64,000 nucleotides of DNA from Nostoc sp. C052 (GCF_013393905.1 NZ_CP040272.1:5452001-5516000), one strand, 5' to 3'; shown: positions 17,553 through 26,127, numbered from the stretch's first letter. The notes: generated from the letters alone by a model not told the origin. Numbers and translations: made by a program.

Positions 17553-18042
17553 AGGAGAGGTGAAAACTCTATCGCCAGGTGGACAGAATATTCTGCTCGA
17601 AAAGATTATTAAAGACTTTGCAGAACGTTTTACACCTGGAGGAAAACTGATTTATATTGGTGATACAGATGAAAAATTCGCGCATTTCAATGAAGTGGCA
17701 TTGAGAGATTTAGGTGTTACTATCGATTCTCATGGTAAAATGCCTGATATGATTATCCACCATCTAAAAAATGATTGGCTAGTTTTAATTGAAGCTGTAA
17801 CTTCTCATGGGCCAATTAACCCTAAACGAAAGAAAGAACTTGAAATTATCTTTGCTAATATAAAAATTCCCCTTGTCATGGTAACAACCTTTTTAAGTCG
17901 GAAAGCGATGGTGGAGTATTTGGCTGAAATTGCTTGGGAAACCGATGTTTGGGTTGCGGAAGATTCTACTCATCTCATTCACTTCAATGGAGAATATTTA
18001 TTACAGGCTTACAAAGTAGATAGAGATTCTGAAACGGAATAA
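17527..18042 (+). CDS. BsuBI/PstI-type restriction endonuclease, C-terminal catalytic domain only
   Basis: The 171-residue protein matches the C-terminal half of BsuBI/PstI restriction enzymes (recognition CTGCAG in the characterised members). The motifs are LSPGGQN, LIYIGDTDEKF, HGKMPDMII with the metal-binding Asp, LVLIEAVTSHGPINPKRKKE with Glu and the following Lys-rich segment, and IAWETDVWVAEDSTHLIHFN at the end. These make up the PD-(D/E)XK nuclease core. Full-length enzymes have about 320 residues, so the N-terminal DNA-recognition half is missing. No intact methyltransferase is nearby, only a fragment immediately upstream. Either an inactive relic or a stand-alone nuclease domain; the relic reading is likelier because an active cutter without a methylase would be harmful. 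Confidence 0.8.
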   Translation: MIRIPIVIEGEVKTLSPGGQNILLEKIIKDFAERFTPGGKLIYIGDTDEKFAHFNEVALRDLGVTIDSHGKMPDMIIHHLKNDWLVLIEAVTSHGPINPKRKKELEIIFANIKIPLVMVTTFLSRKAMVEYLAEIAWETDVWVAEDSTHLIHFNGEYLLQAYKVDRDSETE

Positions 18043-18189
18043 ACTATTTTTAAGTTGATTCAGATATAGGACTCCTATTTGATTTTTGAACAAGACTAAG
18101 AGAAAATACGGAGATAAATACAAGTCTTAAATATTGCCATGATGTCATTTGGATGTCATAGTAAAAGAGTTAAGGTAAGAGGTGGGAAA

Positions 18190-18429
18190 ATGAGTAACCT
18201 ATCTACAACGGTTTTATTTACCAGAAGCTTTAAAGTATTTAAAATCCCTTTAAAGTATTGGGAAATTAAAAGAGGTGGTTTATTCTTCACTGAACAGGAG
18301 TATCAAAGAAGTGGATGTGATTCCAACTTAATGATTAAGCTAGATGATGAGCATTGCATGATATCCGATTTATGGACTGTGGGATTAATCGACAAAGATA
18401 CTGACGTTTATTTTGTTCTCAAAGCATGA
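18190..18429 (+). CDS. Small hypothetical protein
   Basis: Starting at MSNLSTTVLF the product has 79 residues; GAGGTGGG lies a few bases before this ATG and supports it over an in-frame ATG 51 bases upstream. It has no membrane segment. The pattern of KVFKIPLKYWEIKRGGLFF and IKLDDEHCMISDLWTV suggests a small beta-rich fold. I do not recognise the family. It lies 147 bases after the endonuclease fragment on the same strand, within the decayed 17-21 kb zone, and could be a remnant itself. Confidence 0.4.
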   Translation: MSNLSTTVLFTRSFKVFKIPLKYWEIKRGGLFFTEQEYQRSGCDSNLMIKLDDEHCMISDLWTVGLIDKDTDVYFVLKA

Positions 18430-18444
18430 ACAAGCCTAAAAAAT

Positions 18445-18505
18445 TAAGAATTCCAGCGAGGTACAGTCACTCACAGTAAAGTAACGTCAAGAGCCGGAAT
18501 TCTTA
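18445..18505. repeat. Inverted repeat with 10-bp arms and 41-base loop
   Basis: TAAGAATTCC at 18445-18454 and GGAATTCTTA at 18496-18505 are exact reverse complements. The loop contains AGTCACTCACAGTAAAGTAACG. It lies just after the small hypothetical gene. The rest of the 392-base gap (18430-18821) contains no further gene or repeat that I can recognise. Confidence 0.5.
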
Positions 18506-18821
18506 GCGTCCGCAGTACCTATTCCTATTGAAATCATCAATATTTTATTCTCCTTTTTTACAACTAGTATAATAAGGCAAAAGTAAAAAGAAAAAATGCT
18601 TATTTTGTAAGCTTTTTGGCTATTTTAAATGGGTGGTTTATTTATGCCGTGTTGTACTAGTGATATTGACTTGATGCTGGAATTAGGCGAGATCGCAAGC
18701 CCAAAGTTTTGAAACTGTTTTTCGGGTTTAGCTGAGATAGCTGTAAGTGCGATTCCCAGCTGAACCCTAAATTTGCATTCAAATACTGCTAGATATTATT
18801 GACTTGATTTAATGACTTGAT

Positions 18822-19307
18822 TTAATATCTATCATTACGCAAATCATCGACCACATCTCTACTAACAGCAATCTCTATACGACGCTTGGCTTGATTAATA
18901 TTAGCTTCTGCTCTGTTACGTAAACCGACAGCAGAACGGTTATCTTCTTCTTTGGATATATCTTTCTCCGCACTCCGCAACAGTTTATAAATAGCACGTA
19001 ACCTATCTAGATGTGCTATGGAATTATCAACTGGCGGATTATCATCTACATCTTTACGATCATAAACTGCTGCTCTATCAATCTCTCTAATCGCGTTATG
19101 AACGTTTTGATATGCTATTTTTGTTTCCTGGACAACATTGGATTCATCAGAATGTTGCAGCAGTATTTCAGCTTTACGCAGGTCACTACGTGCATGGAGA
19201 TAATAGGGGTGCTTGCCAGAAATATCTCCCAAAGCAATGCCATGACTCAGAGAAACTGTTAGCAATCCAGTCAAGATGCCAATCGAACTGATTTTACGCG
19301 TCATCAT
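18822..19307 (-). CDS. Exported helical protein of unknown function
   Basis: A product of 161 residues. A signal peptide is clear (MTRKISSIGILTGLLTVSLSHGIALG). The mature part is predicted all-helical and charged. It begins GKHPYYLHARSDLRKAEILL, a signature shared by a family of small exported bacterial proteins that I have seen annotated only as hypothetical. Repeated helix starts (AYQNVHNAIREIDRA, DRLRAIYKLLRSAEKDI, NRAEANINQAKRRIEIA) suggest a helical bundle. It has two adjacent possible ATG starts. No operon partners; it is flanked by decayed DNA. Confidence 0.65.
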   Translation of the reverse strand: MMTRKISSIGILTGLLTVSLSHGIALGDISGKHPYYLHARSDLRKAEILLQHSDESNVVQETKIAYQNVHNAIREIDRAAVYDRKDVDDNPPVDNSIAHLDRLRAIYKLLRSAEKDISKEEDNRSAVGLRNRAEANINQAKRRIEIAVSRDVVDDLRNDRY

Positions 19308-19933
19308 AGTTTGGAGTTAAGTAGAAAATCTAAACCCATTTAAAAATTAGACTCCTTCATCGCTCAAAAGGTTTAATCTTATATAGGAATTTGGTTTGAT
19401 TCCTGAATTTAGTTGCGTGGTGCGCGTTGGCGTTGGCAAAGCCTCTCGTAGAGAAGCGCAGCGTTAGGGAGTCATCAAGGTCACGAGCGTTACCCGTTCG
19501 CTCTTAGCGACCAACATAGGGTTAGCCGAGCACTAGCGGCAGGTGCGATGTTTGATGTGATAAACCAAACCACGGTGAGCGAGATCAATGGAGTCAATGG
19601 TGGCCATCCCAGCACCACTGGCGGTCATCGCAGCATTCACCCGCATATTTACACTGTCGCCACAGGCTGACCAAACATTAGCTACGGTCGCTAAACTATC
19701 TCGAACGTTATAATCAGTTTCGCCACGGAAAGTCCGAGAAAAAACTGGGCCTCGGTTCCGCAAAAAAGTACTCTGCCCTTAGTCTGCCAGTGGTTGCGGG
19801 AGCAACATAGCCCCGATAATCAGCATCATAGAGGGAAATTTGAAAGCCTTGGGGTAATTTGATCGGAATGCTCAAATTACAACTTTTTCGCCTTTGTGCT
19901 GAGACATTCCCGATGGCTGCAAACTTGTCAAAT

Positions 19934-21082
19934 AGACTTATCCGCAAAACGTAAATGCTTACTGTGAATGGGTTTGAGCAATTCAGATTGAATAGGCGAT
20001 CGCTATCTTACTCTACGAGAAAATAGGTGTTTGGCGGCATTCTGAGACAAAAAATTAAAATTAGAGTAAAAAGTACAAAACGATGAAATCAATTTCAGGA
20101 TAAAAAATTAAGTATTAATGGTTAAGGATACTAAGCGATTAAGTCTTAACCTAATCAGCCCACAAACTGCCAGAATTACCTGACTATATCGATGACGAGC
20201 GAGACGGAATTTTTCCGAGGCTACTCGAAATATTTTTACCCGACATATCATGTGTTCAACGGCAATTCTGCGAGACGAAAGTTGTTTATTCTCTTGTTTT
20301 TGGAATTCCGAAATTTCTGTATTCTTTCGTTTCTTATGAGGTGTGGTAATGGCATCATCTCCAATATAAGCCTTATCACCTATAAACCTTTGTGAGTCAG
20401 CAAATTTATTCCGAGTATCTCGAAATAAATTAATATCACTTGTTTTTCCCAGCATTCCCACACAGATATCTACAATATCTTCACCACCTGGTAAGACAAT
20501 AAACTGGTTTTTTAGAGTATGCATTTTTTTCTTACCAGAGTAATATCTTTTTTGTTCTTGATAGTCTACAGGTCTCGCTGTAGCCTGTTCTGCACTATCA
20601 ACAATTAATTCATACTCGGACAGCATTTGCTGCAATTCTTGATATTTTTGACTATCTACTGACGCTTCTTCTATTTGAGATGCTGGTAAAATTTCTCTCA
20701 AAATATCTACCCAATAGTTAAAAGCATCATTCGCTTTTGTTTTGGAAATATCAAAGAGTAACCCTAAAATTTCAAAAATTGGTTTTTGTCTGAGGTAAAC
20801 TAGACACAAGCATATTCCTTCTTTCGGTGACATCTCTGGTTTGCGTCCGCCTCCCTTGGCAATAATCCGAACTTTATTTTTTTCAATTTCTGCTTGTTTC
20901 TCTCTATGCCTTTTTTCCGCTAAGGATACCAATGCTAAAAACTGGTCATAATTAATCCCTATTAATCGTTTTGCTTCGTGGGGATGTGATTCAATTCTTG
21001 CTAAAGGGTTTGTCATATTATCTACATATAATTTTTACTCCGTTTTTTATTATCCCACTTTGTTTATATTAAGGATAAGTCT
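19934..21082 (-). mobile_element. IS5-family (ISL2-like) insertion sequence, complete
   Basis: The 1149-bp element is bounded by exact 10-bp inverted ends AGACTTATCC (19934-19943) and GGATAAGTCT (21073-21082). It is flanked by a 3-bp direct repeat AAT (19931-19933 and 21083-21085). Removing the element and one AAT restores an uninterrupted DUF4360 frame (ATT CTA TTT GAC), which confirms the boundaries. A 3-bp ANT target duplication fits the ISL2 group of IS5. It contains one intact transposase gene on the minus strand, about 165 bases of non-coding sequence at the left end and 66 at the right. Confidence 0.9.
20108..21016 (-). CDS. IS5-family transposase (HTH + DDE_Tnp_4)
   Basis: The 302-residue transposase is intact. 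The N-terminal 120 residues carry a helix-turn-helix region (GGGRKPEMSPKEGICLCLVY, then FDISKTKANDAFNYW). The catalytic acidic residues are visible in order: Asp in LIVDSAEQ, Asp in RFIGDKAYIGDD, and Glu in SSRRIAVEHMICRVK. The Tyr/Arg spacing after the last Glu is typical of DDE_Tnp_4 enzymes. It catalyses cut-and-paste movement of the surrounding element. No frameshift or internal stop is seen, so the copy may still be active. Confidence 0.9.
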   Translation of the reverse strand: MTNPLARIESHPHEAKRLIGINYDQFLALVSLAEKRHREKQAEIEKNKVRIIAKGGGRKPEMSPKEGICLCLVYLRQKPIFEILGLLFDISKTKANDAFNYWVDILREILPASQIEEASVDSQKYQELQQMLSEYELIVDSAEQATARPVDYQEQKRYYSGKKKMHTLKNQFIVLPGGEDIVDICVGMLGKTSDINLFRDTRNKFADSQRFIGDKAYIGDDAITTPHKKRKNTEISEFQKQENKQLSSRRIAVEHMICRVKIFRVASEKFRLARHRYSQVILAVCGLIRLRLNRLVSLTINT

Positions 21083-21503
21083 AATAGAATGGTTAGCTCT
21101 TGACCATCGGGGCTAACGCTTACACTGGCGGATTCATTGGGGCAACCGCTACCACCATAGCTTGCACCTAAAATTTCAACTTTGGCATCAGCAAAGGCGG
21201 GGCTAACTGAAGTAGTAATGAATGTAACAGCAGCAAGAAATACTTTTACAAATTTCATAACTTTTTGATCACAAATGAACTAATCAGATTTATTTACAGT
21301 GACATTCTGCTGTTGGAAATCATGGTTGAATTAGATGTAGATTGTATAAGTTGTACTGAGAGCTTTCAAATCGTTACAGAAATCTCAAATTTAGTTGCTT
21401 TCAATTATCTATGATTTAGAGAGTAATATGGGTATCGAAAGGTAATAGCTATTATGCTCTCTAACTCACTAAGTCAAAATGGAAAGCTTACAAGCACTCT
21501 ATC

Positions 21504-21545
21504 GCTACAATATTCTTGCTACAATATTCTTGCTACAATATTCTT
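21504..21545. repeat. Three tandem copies of a 14-bp unit
   Basis: GCTACAATATTCTT is repeated exactly three times head to tail. It lies in the 505-base region between the DUF4360 remnant and the hydroquinone reductase gene (21259-21763). Apart from this repeat and an AT-rich frame of 83 codons with no family features, that region has nothing I can assign. The repeats could be protein-binding sites or slippage products. Confidence 0.85.
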
Positions 21546-21763
21546 ATTCTGTTAGCTACCCAAACTAGAATTACTGAAAAAATTATGGGAGTGCCAAACA
21601 GTATGCTAATTAAAGATCAAGAAAAGAGTTATTATCCCTTGGATTGTTTTTTGTTAGGACTTATCTTTCACCACCAATTGAGATTAATACCTCTTTTTCA
21701 TAGTCTTAGTGTGGCTGACTCCTACCTGGTAACATCGATCGCTCCCAAAGTAAAATTGTCGCC

Positions 21764-22819
21764 ATGACTAACTCAACTCCAATGGATGATAAAAAGAAGC
21801 TCCCCAAGAAGAAAGGCAAGTCGCTTCCTCCCAAGCTGATTATCTGGCTAGGAAAGTTTGTCTGGACGAGTATGTGGCAGATAATGATGTCAAACCTTGC
21901 TCCTCGCAATCAGTCGGGAGCATATATTCGTCCTAATAGCCAGTTTCGCAAGTTCATCGGCACAGAGTCAGGGAATCCACACCCACCAGCAACGGGGCGC
22001 TACAAACTCTATGTTGGGCTGGGCTGTCCTTGGGCACATCGAACTTTGGTTGTGCGATCGCTCAAAAAACTCGAAGCCGTAATATCAGTATGTATAGTCT
22101 CTCCTTCTCCCATTGAAGGCGGTTGGATATTTAACGAAGAAGAAGAAGGTTGTCGCACACTGGCTGAATTTTATCAGAAGGCAGAACCGGGCTACAGTGG
22201 GCGCTCTACAGTGCCAGTACTATGGGATAACGAAACAAAAACTATTGTTAATAATGAGAGTTCAGAGATTATCGTCATGCTGAACTCTGAGTTTAACGAG
22301 TTCGCCAACAATCCGACGCTAAATCTCTACCCAGAAGAACTTAAAGAGAAAATTGACTGGTGGAATGAAAAGATTTATCACGCGGTAAATAATGGTGTGT
22401 ATCGCTGCGGCTTTGCCCAGACTCAAGAAGCATACAATCAAGCCTGTAACGAACTGTTCGCAACTCTCGATGAGATTGAACTTGCATTGCAGGCTAATCG
22501 CTATCTCTGCGGTGAACATTTGACACTTGCAGATGTGCGGTTATTTACAACATTATTTCGGTTTGATAGTGCCTACTATGGGCTATTTAAATGCAATAAG
22601 CAGCGAATTCGAGACTATCAGAATCTCGGAGCTTATCTACGTGACTTGTATCAGCTTCCCGGTGTGGCTGACACTTGCGACGTAGAAACTGTGAAGCGAG
22701 ACTACTACGGAAACCTATTCCCACTCAATCCCGGCGGAATTATCCCCAATGGCCCTGATATGTCCTATCTTAATCAACCACACGATCGCGATCGCATTGG
22801 CAAGGTGAATGCTTCATGA
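21764..22819 (+). CDS. Glutathionyl-hydroquinone reductase (Xi-class GST, YqjG/ECM4 family)
   Basis: Reduces glutathionyl-hydroquinones to hydroquinones with glutathione, a redox-repair reaction. The 351-residue length is near the usual 320-350 of the family. The N-terminal thioredoxin-like domain has LYVGLGCPWAHRTLV with the catalytic Cys88 in CPW. The middle has GYSGRSTVPVLWDNETKTIVNNES, the cis-Pro and glutathione-binding region. The C-terminal helical domain has YRCGFAQTQEAYNQA and YLCGEHLTLADVRLFTTLFR. A basic 30-residue N-terminal extension precedes it. Its last codons overlap the aspartoacylase start (ATGA), so the two are cotranscribed and translationally coupled. Confidence 0.9.
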   Translation: MTNSTPMDDKKKLPKKKGKSLPPKLIIWLGKFVWTSMWQIMMSNLAPRNQSGAYIRPNSQFRKFIGTESGNPHPPATGRYKLYVGLGCPWAHRTLVVRSLKKLEAVISVCIVSPSPIEGGWIFNEEEEGCRTLAEFYQKAEPGYSGRSTVPVLWDNETKTIVNNESSEIIVMLNSEFNEFANNPTLNLYPEELKEKIDWWNEKIYHAVNNGVYRCGFAQTQEAYNQACNELFATLDEIELALQANRYLCGEHLTLADVRLFTTLFRFDSAYYGLFKCNKQRIRDYQNLGAYLRDLYQLPGVADTCDVETVKRDYYGNLFPLNPGGIIPNGPDMSYLNQPHDRDRIGKVNAS

Positions 22820-23700
22820 ATCAGATTAATCGGGTTGCAATTGTCGGTGGAACTCATGGCAATGAGTTTACAGGAGCCTACTTAGTCCATAAATTTGCCC
22901 AGTTTCCTGATTTAATTACTAGATCGAGTTTTGAGACAGTCACACTGTTAGCAAATCCCAATGCTTTTGCTGCAGCAAGGCGATATGTAGAGAAAGATTT
23001 AAATCGCTGTTTTCTCAAGCAAGACTTACAAGATTCGACTCTGAAAAGTTACGAAGAATTGCAAGCTAAGTTAATTCAGGACACTCTAATATCAAATGGG
23101 GATAAACAAGCAGATTTCATCTTAGACTTGCACAGCAGTACAGCTAATATGGGTTTGACAATTATTTTGGTAAACAGTCATCCCTTAAACTTGAAATTGG
23201 CTGCTTATCTGAGCCAGATTAATCCTTTGGTTAGAATTTATCGTTGCTCTTTTCAATCTGTTGAAGAAAACCCATTTGTAAATTCTCTGTGCGAATTAGG
23301 CTTTGCATTCGAGGTTGGCCCAATTGCCCAAGGTGTCTTAAAAGCAACACTATTCCAACAAACAGAAGAACTTGTTCACGCGCTTCTAGACTATCTAGAA
23401 CAGTTTAACCAGGGTGAAATCCGATCAAATAACGAAACCTTGACTCTCTATGACCACTTATCAACTGTGGACTACCCAAAAAAATCTGATGGGACAATCT
23501 TTGGGATGATTCATCCAGAACTTCAGGATAATGATTATCAAGCCTTGAATCCAGGAGATCCGATTTTTATAGCCTTTAATGGTAAAACAATTGTTTATGA
23601 GGGTGCATCTACCGTTTGGCCGATTTTTATTAATGAAGCAGCTTACTACGAAAAAGGAATTGCAATGTGTTTGACCCAGAAGCAGCAAATCAATATCTAA
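22816..23700 (+). CDS. Aspartoacylase (N-acyl-aspartate amidohydrolase)
   Basis: Zinc amidohydrolase of the AstE/AspA family, cleaving N-acetyl-aspartate or a related acyl amino acid. Zinc ligands are visible: His14 and Glu17 in GGTHGNEFTG and His106 in ILDLHSSTA. The catalytic Glu166 lies in GFAFEVGPIAQG. The loops NPNAFAAARRYVEKDLNRCF and DGTIFGMIHPELQDNDYQAL are typical of aspartoacylases. At 294 residues it is of normal length. It starts inside the stop codon of the reductase gene. Why these two reactions are coupled is not evident. Confidence 0.88.
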   Translation: MNQINRVAIVGGTHGNEFTGAYLVHKFAQFPDLITRSSFETVTLLANPNAFAAARRYVEKDLNRCFLKQDLQDSTLKSYEELQAKLIQDTLISNGDKQADFILDLHSSTANMGLTIILVNSHPLNLKLAAYLSQINPLVRIYRCSFQSVEENPFVNSLCELGFAFEVGPIAQGVLKATLFQQTEELVHALLDYLEQFNQGEIRSNNETLTLYDHLSTVDYPKKSDGTIFGMIHPELQDNDYQALNPGDPIFIAFNGKTIVYEGASTVWPIFINEAAYYEKGIAMCLTQKQQINI

Positions 23701-24157
23701 GATGTGAATCAAATTTTTGTATGATTGCTTTTGATTTCAGGCGATTGTATAAACTCAACACCCAAATCATTACTTGCTAAAACTTGCTTGTATAAGTTGA
23801 AATGTATCTTAGTTATGATATATTAATTACCAGTACTTAAGTATGAGGGTAAAAAGTTGTCCGAAAAACTGATCGAGTCGAGTCAAAGGAGCGCTAGAAA
23901 GAAAATTATTATCTAAATTCACCCGGAATATTTTCAGAGAAGCAGAATTTCTTTATAAATATGGGACACTCATCTCGGCGATGTCTACTATAGACTACAG
24001 CCGCAAAATACTGTTGTTAAAGTTCAGAAGCAGTAAACATTTTTGACATGAGTTTTACACTGAATAAATCTCAGGTTAAAAGTATAAAACTTTACTGATA
24101 CCAACTAAATCTAAGACTATATTTACGTTTAAAATTGTCCAAATACTTGAACTCATA
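23701..24157. other. Intergenic region, no gene seen
   Basis: 457 AT-rich bases between the aspartoacylase and deacetylase genes, both on the plus strand. I find no reading frame of note, no long palindrome and no tandem repeat. The promoter of the deacetylase gene is presumably here. Confidence 0.5.
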
Positions 24158-25141
24158 ATGAAAACCAAGCAAAAAGGAAACAGACCAATAGCCAGTCTTT
24201 CTTTAGACTTGGATAATATTTGGTCTTATTTAAAAAATCAGGGCGCTTCGGGTTGGGAGACTTTTCCCTCTTACCTAGATATTGCAGTGCCTCGTTTCTT
24301 AGATATTCTTCAACAATGGGATTTGACAATCACAGTATTTATTGTAGGTCAGGATGCAGCGCTAGAAAAGAATACTAAGGCTATACAAGCGATCGCTAAT
24401 GCCGGTCACGAGATTGGCAATCATTCATTTTATCACGATCCTTGGCTACATCTGTATTCAGAGAATGAAATTGAAGAAGAAGTGGCCCTGGCCGAACAAC
24501 ATATCAAACGCGTCACTCATCAACATCCTATCGGTTTTCGAGGGCCAGGATACAGTTTTTCTCCAGCAGTATTAAAAGTTCTAGCACGACGGGGATACGA
24601 ATATGATGCTTCAACTTTTCCCACATTTTTGGGGCCAATAGCACGAGCTTATTATTTAATAACCTGTAAATTAAGCAAAGAAGAGCGTAAGAAAAGGGAA
24701 GCACTTTTTGGTGGTTTTAAAGAGGGTTTGCAGCCTCTAAAACCTTATCAATGGCATCTTGGTAAGGATAAACTAACAGAGATTCCCGTTACCACCATGC
24801 CAATTTTTAAAGTGCCAATTCACTTCAGTTACATCATGTTTCTGAGTACATTTTCTTCGGAATTGGCGTTAATCTACCTGCGAATTGCCCTGTGGCTGTG
24901 TAAACTTACACGCGTCCAGCCTTCTTTGCTACTCCATCCCACAGACTTTATCAGTCAAGAGGATGTGCCAGAATTATCATTCTTTCCTGGCATGAGTGTC
25001 CCTACTTACAAAAAGCTGGCAATCGTGAACAAAAGTTTAGAAATTATATCCAGTCAGTTTAATGTTGTGACTGTTGGACAACACGCCAAATTTGTAGCAG
25101 GTGCCCGTCAACTACCTGTATTAGTACCTCAAAAGAGATGA
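24158..25141 (+). CDS. Polysaccharide deacetylase family (NodB-homology) protein
   Basis: Carbohydrate esterase family 4 fold, expected to remove acyl groups from a polysaccharide or cell-wall sugar with a metal ion. Visible motifs: SLSLDLDN at the start in place of the canonical TFDDG, HEIGNHSFYHDPW with the HxxxH metal ligands at about 87-97, GFRGPGYSFSP, and YEYDASTFPT. There is no signal peptide, so it may act in the cytoplasm on a lipid-linked or nucleotide-linked substrate, like the DUF2334/ArnD-type enzymes. The region 165-290 is not conserved in CE4 enzymes and contains a hydrophobic stretch that may touch the membrane. The substrate is unknown. Confidence 0.8.
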   Translation: MKTKQKGNRPIASLSLDLDNIWSYLKNQGASGWETFPSYLDIAVPRFLDILQQWDLTITVFIVGQDAALEKNTKAIQAIANAGHEIGNHSFYHDPWLHLYSENEIEEEVALAEQHIKRVTHQHPIGFRGPGYSFSPAVLKVLARRGYEYDASTFPTFLGPIARAYYLITCKLSKEERKKREALFGGFKEGLQPLKPYQWHLGKDKLTEIPVTTMPIFKVPIHFSYIMFLSTFSSELALIYLRIALWLCKLTRVQPSLLLHPTDFISQEDVPELSFFPGMSVPTYKKLAIVNKSLEIISSQFNVVTVGQHAKFVAGARQLPVLVPQKR

Positions 25142-25371
25142 GGAGGCAGTTAAGAATATTAGGGAAATCCAAGAAATAAATTATCCAATATGGTGGGGTG
25201 GGTATCTTGTCAACTTTATAGACTGGGCGGGCAAGATGCCCACCTCACAAGAGTTAATTGGATATTTTTTTAATTGTTAGTCCCTTAGTAGTTGGGTGAA
25301 ACAAAGTTAAACCCAACAAACGTTGTAATATGTTGGGTTTCATTCCTCAACTTGGTAAAAATATGAGCCGA

Positions 25372-25776
25372 TTACCAATTACAAGAAGCAAACAAATTAG
25401 CCACAATCTCAACTAATTCTCCTGGAGAAACTGGCTTAGATACATGAGTCTGAAATCCAGCTTCCAAAGCGCGAATCCGGTTCTCGCTATCGCCATAAGC
25501 AGTTAAGGCAATAGCTGGAACTTTTCCACCCATATCTGGCTTAAGCGCCCGTATTTTTCGGATAAAAGTGTAGCCATCTTCGCCAGGCATACCTATATCA
25601 CAAATTAAGACATCAGGTTGCAATTGGGGTAAGACTTCCCGTGCTGCTGGTGCTGATGGAACTGCTACAATGGTGGCTCCATCTGCTTCTAATACTGTAG
25701 TAATAAAAAAGCGAATATCATCATCATCTTCAACTACAAGAATATTTAAGCCAGCAAGAGGCAGAGAAGGTTGCAT
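25372..25776 (-). CDS. Single-domain response regulator (CheY-like)
   Basis: A stand-alone receiver domain of 134 residues. The acidic pocket is VVEDDDD at 15-20, the phospho-acceptor Asp60 lies in VLICDIGMPGEDGY, Thr/Ala in IALTAYGD, and Lys in HVSKPVSP. These are the residues needed for phosphorylation. No output domain follows, so it passes a phosphoryl group or binds a partner protein. No kinase gene is adjacent; the nearest are at 29.4 and 35 kb. In cyanobacteria such receivers often sit at the C-terminus of hybrid kinases or act alone. Confidence 0.88.
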   Translation of the reverse strand: MQPSLPLAGLNILVVEDDDDIRFFITTVLEADGATIVAVPSAPAAREVLPQLQPDVLICDIGMPGEDGYTFIRKIRALKPDMGGKVPAIALTAYGDSENRIRALEAGFQTHVSKPVSPGELVEIVANLFASCNW

Positions 25777-26093
25777 AACAAATTACATTTTAATTTTGTC
25801 TAACAACAAATGCCGACTTAAAGATTTTGTTTTACTTTAGCCGTAAGCACAACAATCTTGTAGCTAGCAATAATTTTTAACCATTTTCTATTGTATCTGT
25901 CTAGTAGATTACATAATGTTAATATTTGTGTGGTATTTAACAATCTATAAAGATAGATAGTCAATAACTCTGGTATCAATTCTCTCTAAGCTTGCACTTA
26001 ATAATTACTCTTTCTCTCTTCTCTACGAGACGCTACGCGTTGGCATACTTGGCGGTTCGTTTAATAAATATTAAGGTGAAAATCGAGAGACTC

Positions 26094-26127
26094 AGATCCC
26101 CCACTTCGTAAAAGTTGTTGGGGATCT
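26094..26127. repeat. Degenerate family A palindrome
   Basis: AGATCCCCCACTTC on the left and GTTGGGGATCT on the right form an imperfect copy of the palindromes at 3129 and 7582, with a mismatched centre. It lies in the gap 25777-26253, which also holds a CTACGAGACGCTACGCGTTGG repeat motif near 26020-26042. Confidence 0.6.

Larger units (their letters stand above)
19533..21258 (-). pseudogene. DUF4360 secreted protein gene, split by an insertion sequence and frameshifted
   Basis: The 5' part (21258 down to 21083) encodes a signal peptide, then VEILGASYGGSGCPNESA and SPDGQELTIL. The 3' part resumes at 19933 with LFDKFAAIGNVSAQRRKSCN, PQGFQISLYDADYRGYV and, in another frame, GETDYN, WSACG and a terminal YHIKHRTC. 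Together these are the standard DUF4360 order. The insertion sequence at 19934-21082 breaks the gene after codon ATT CTA TT. A second lesion lies near 19757-19765: the tract TACTTTTTTGCGG has six T where five keep the frame. Both together make the gene dead. The family's role is unknown; members are secreted and cysteine-containing. Confidence 0.85.

Noticed and set aside
21516..21767. Open frame of 83 codons upstream of the hydroquinone reductase
   Set aside because: It begins inside the 14-bp tandem repeat, overlaps the reductase start and has no family features or ribosome site.
25372..25776. CheY-like receiver as partner of the kinases at 29.4 and 35 kb
   Set aside because: Genes are 4-9 kb apart, on different strands and with unrelated genes between; no evidence of pairing.
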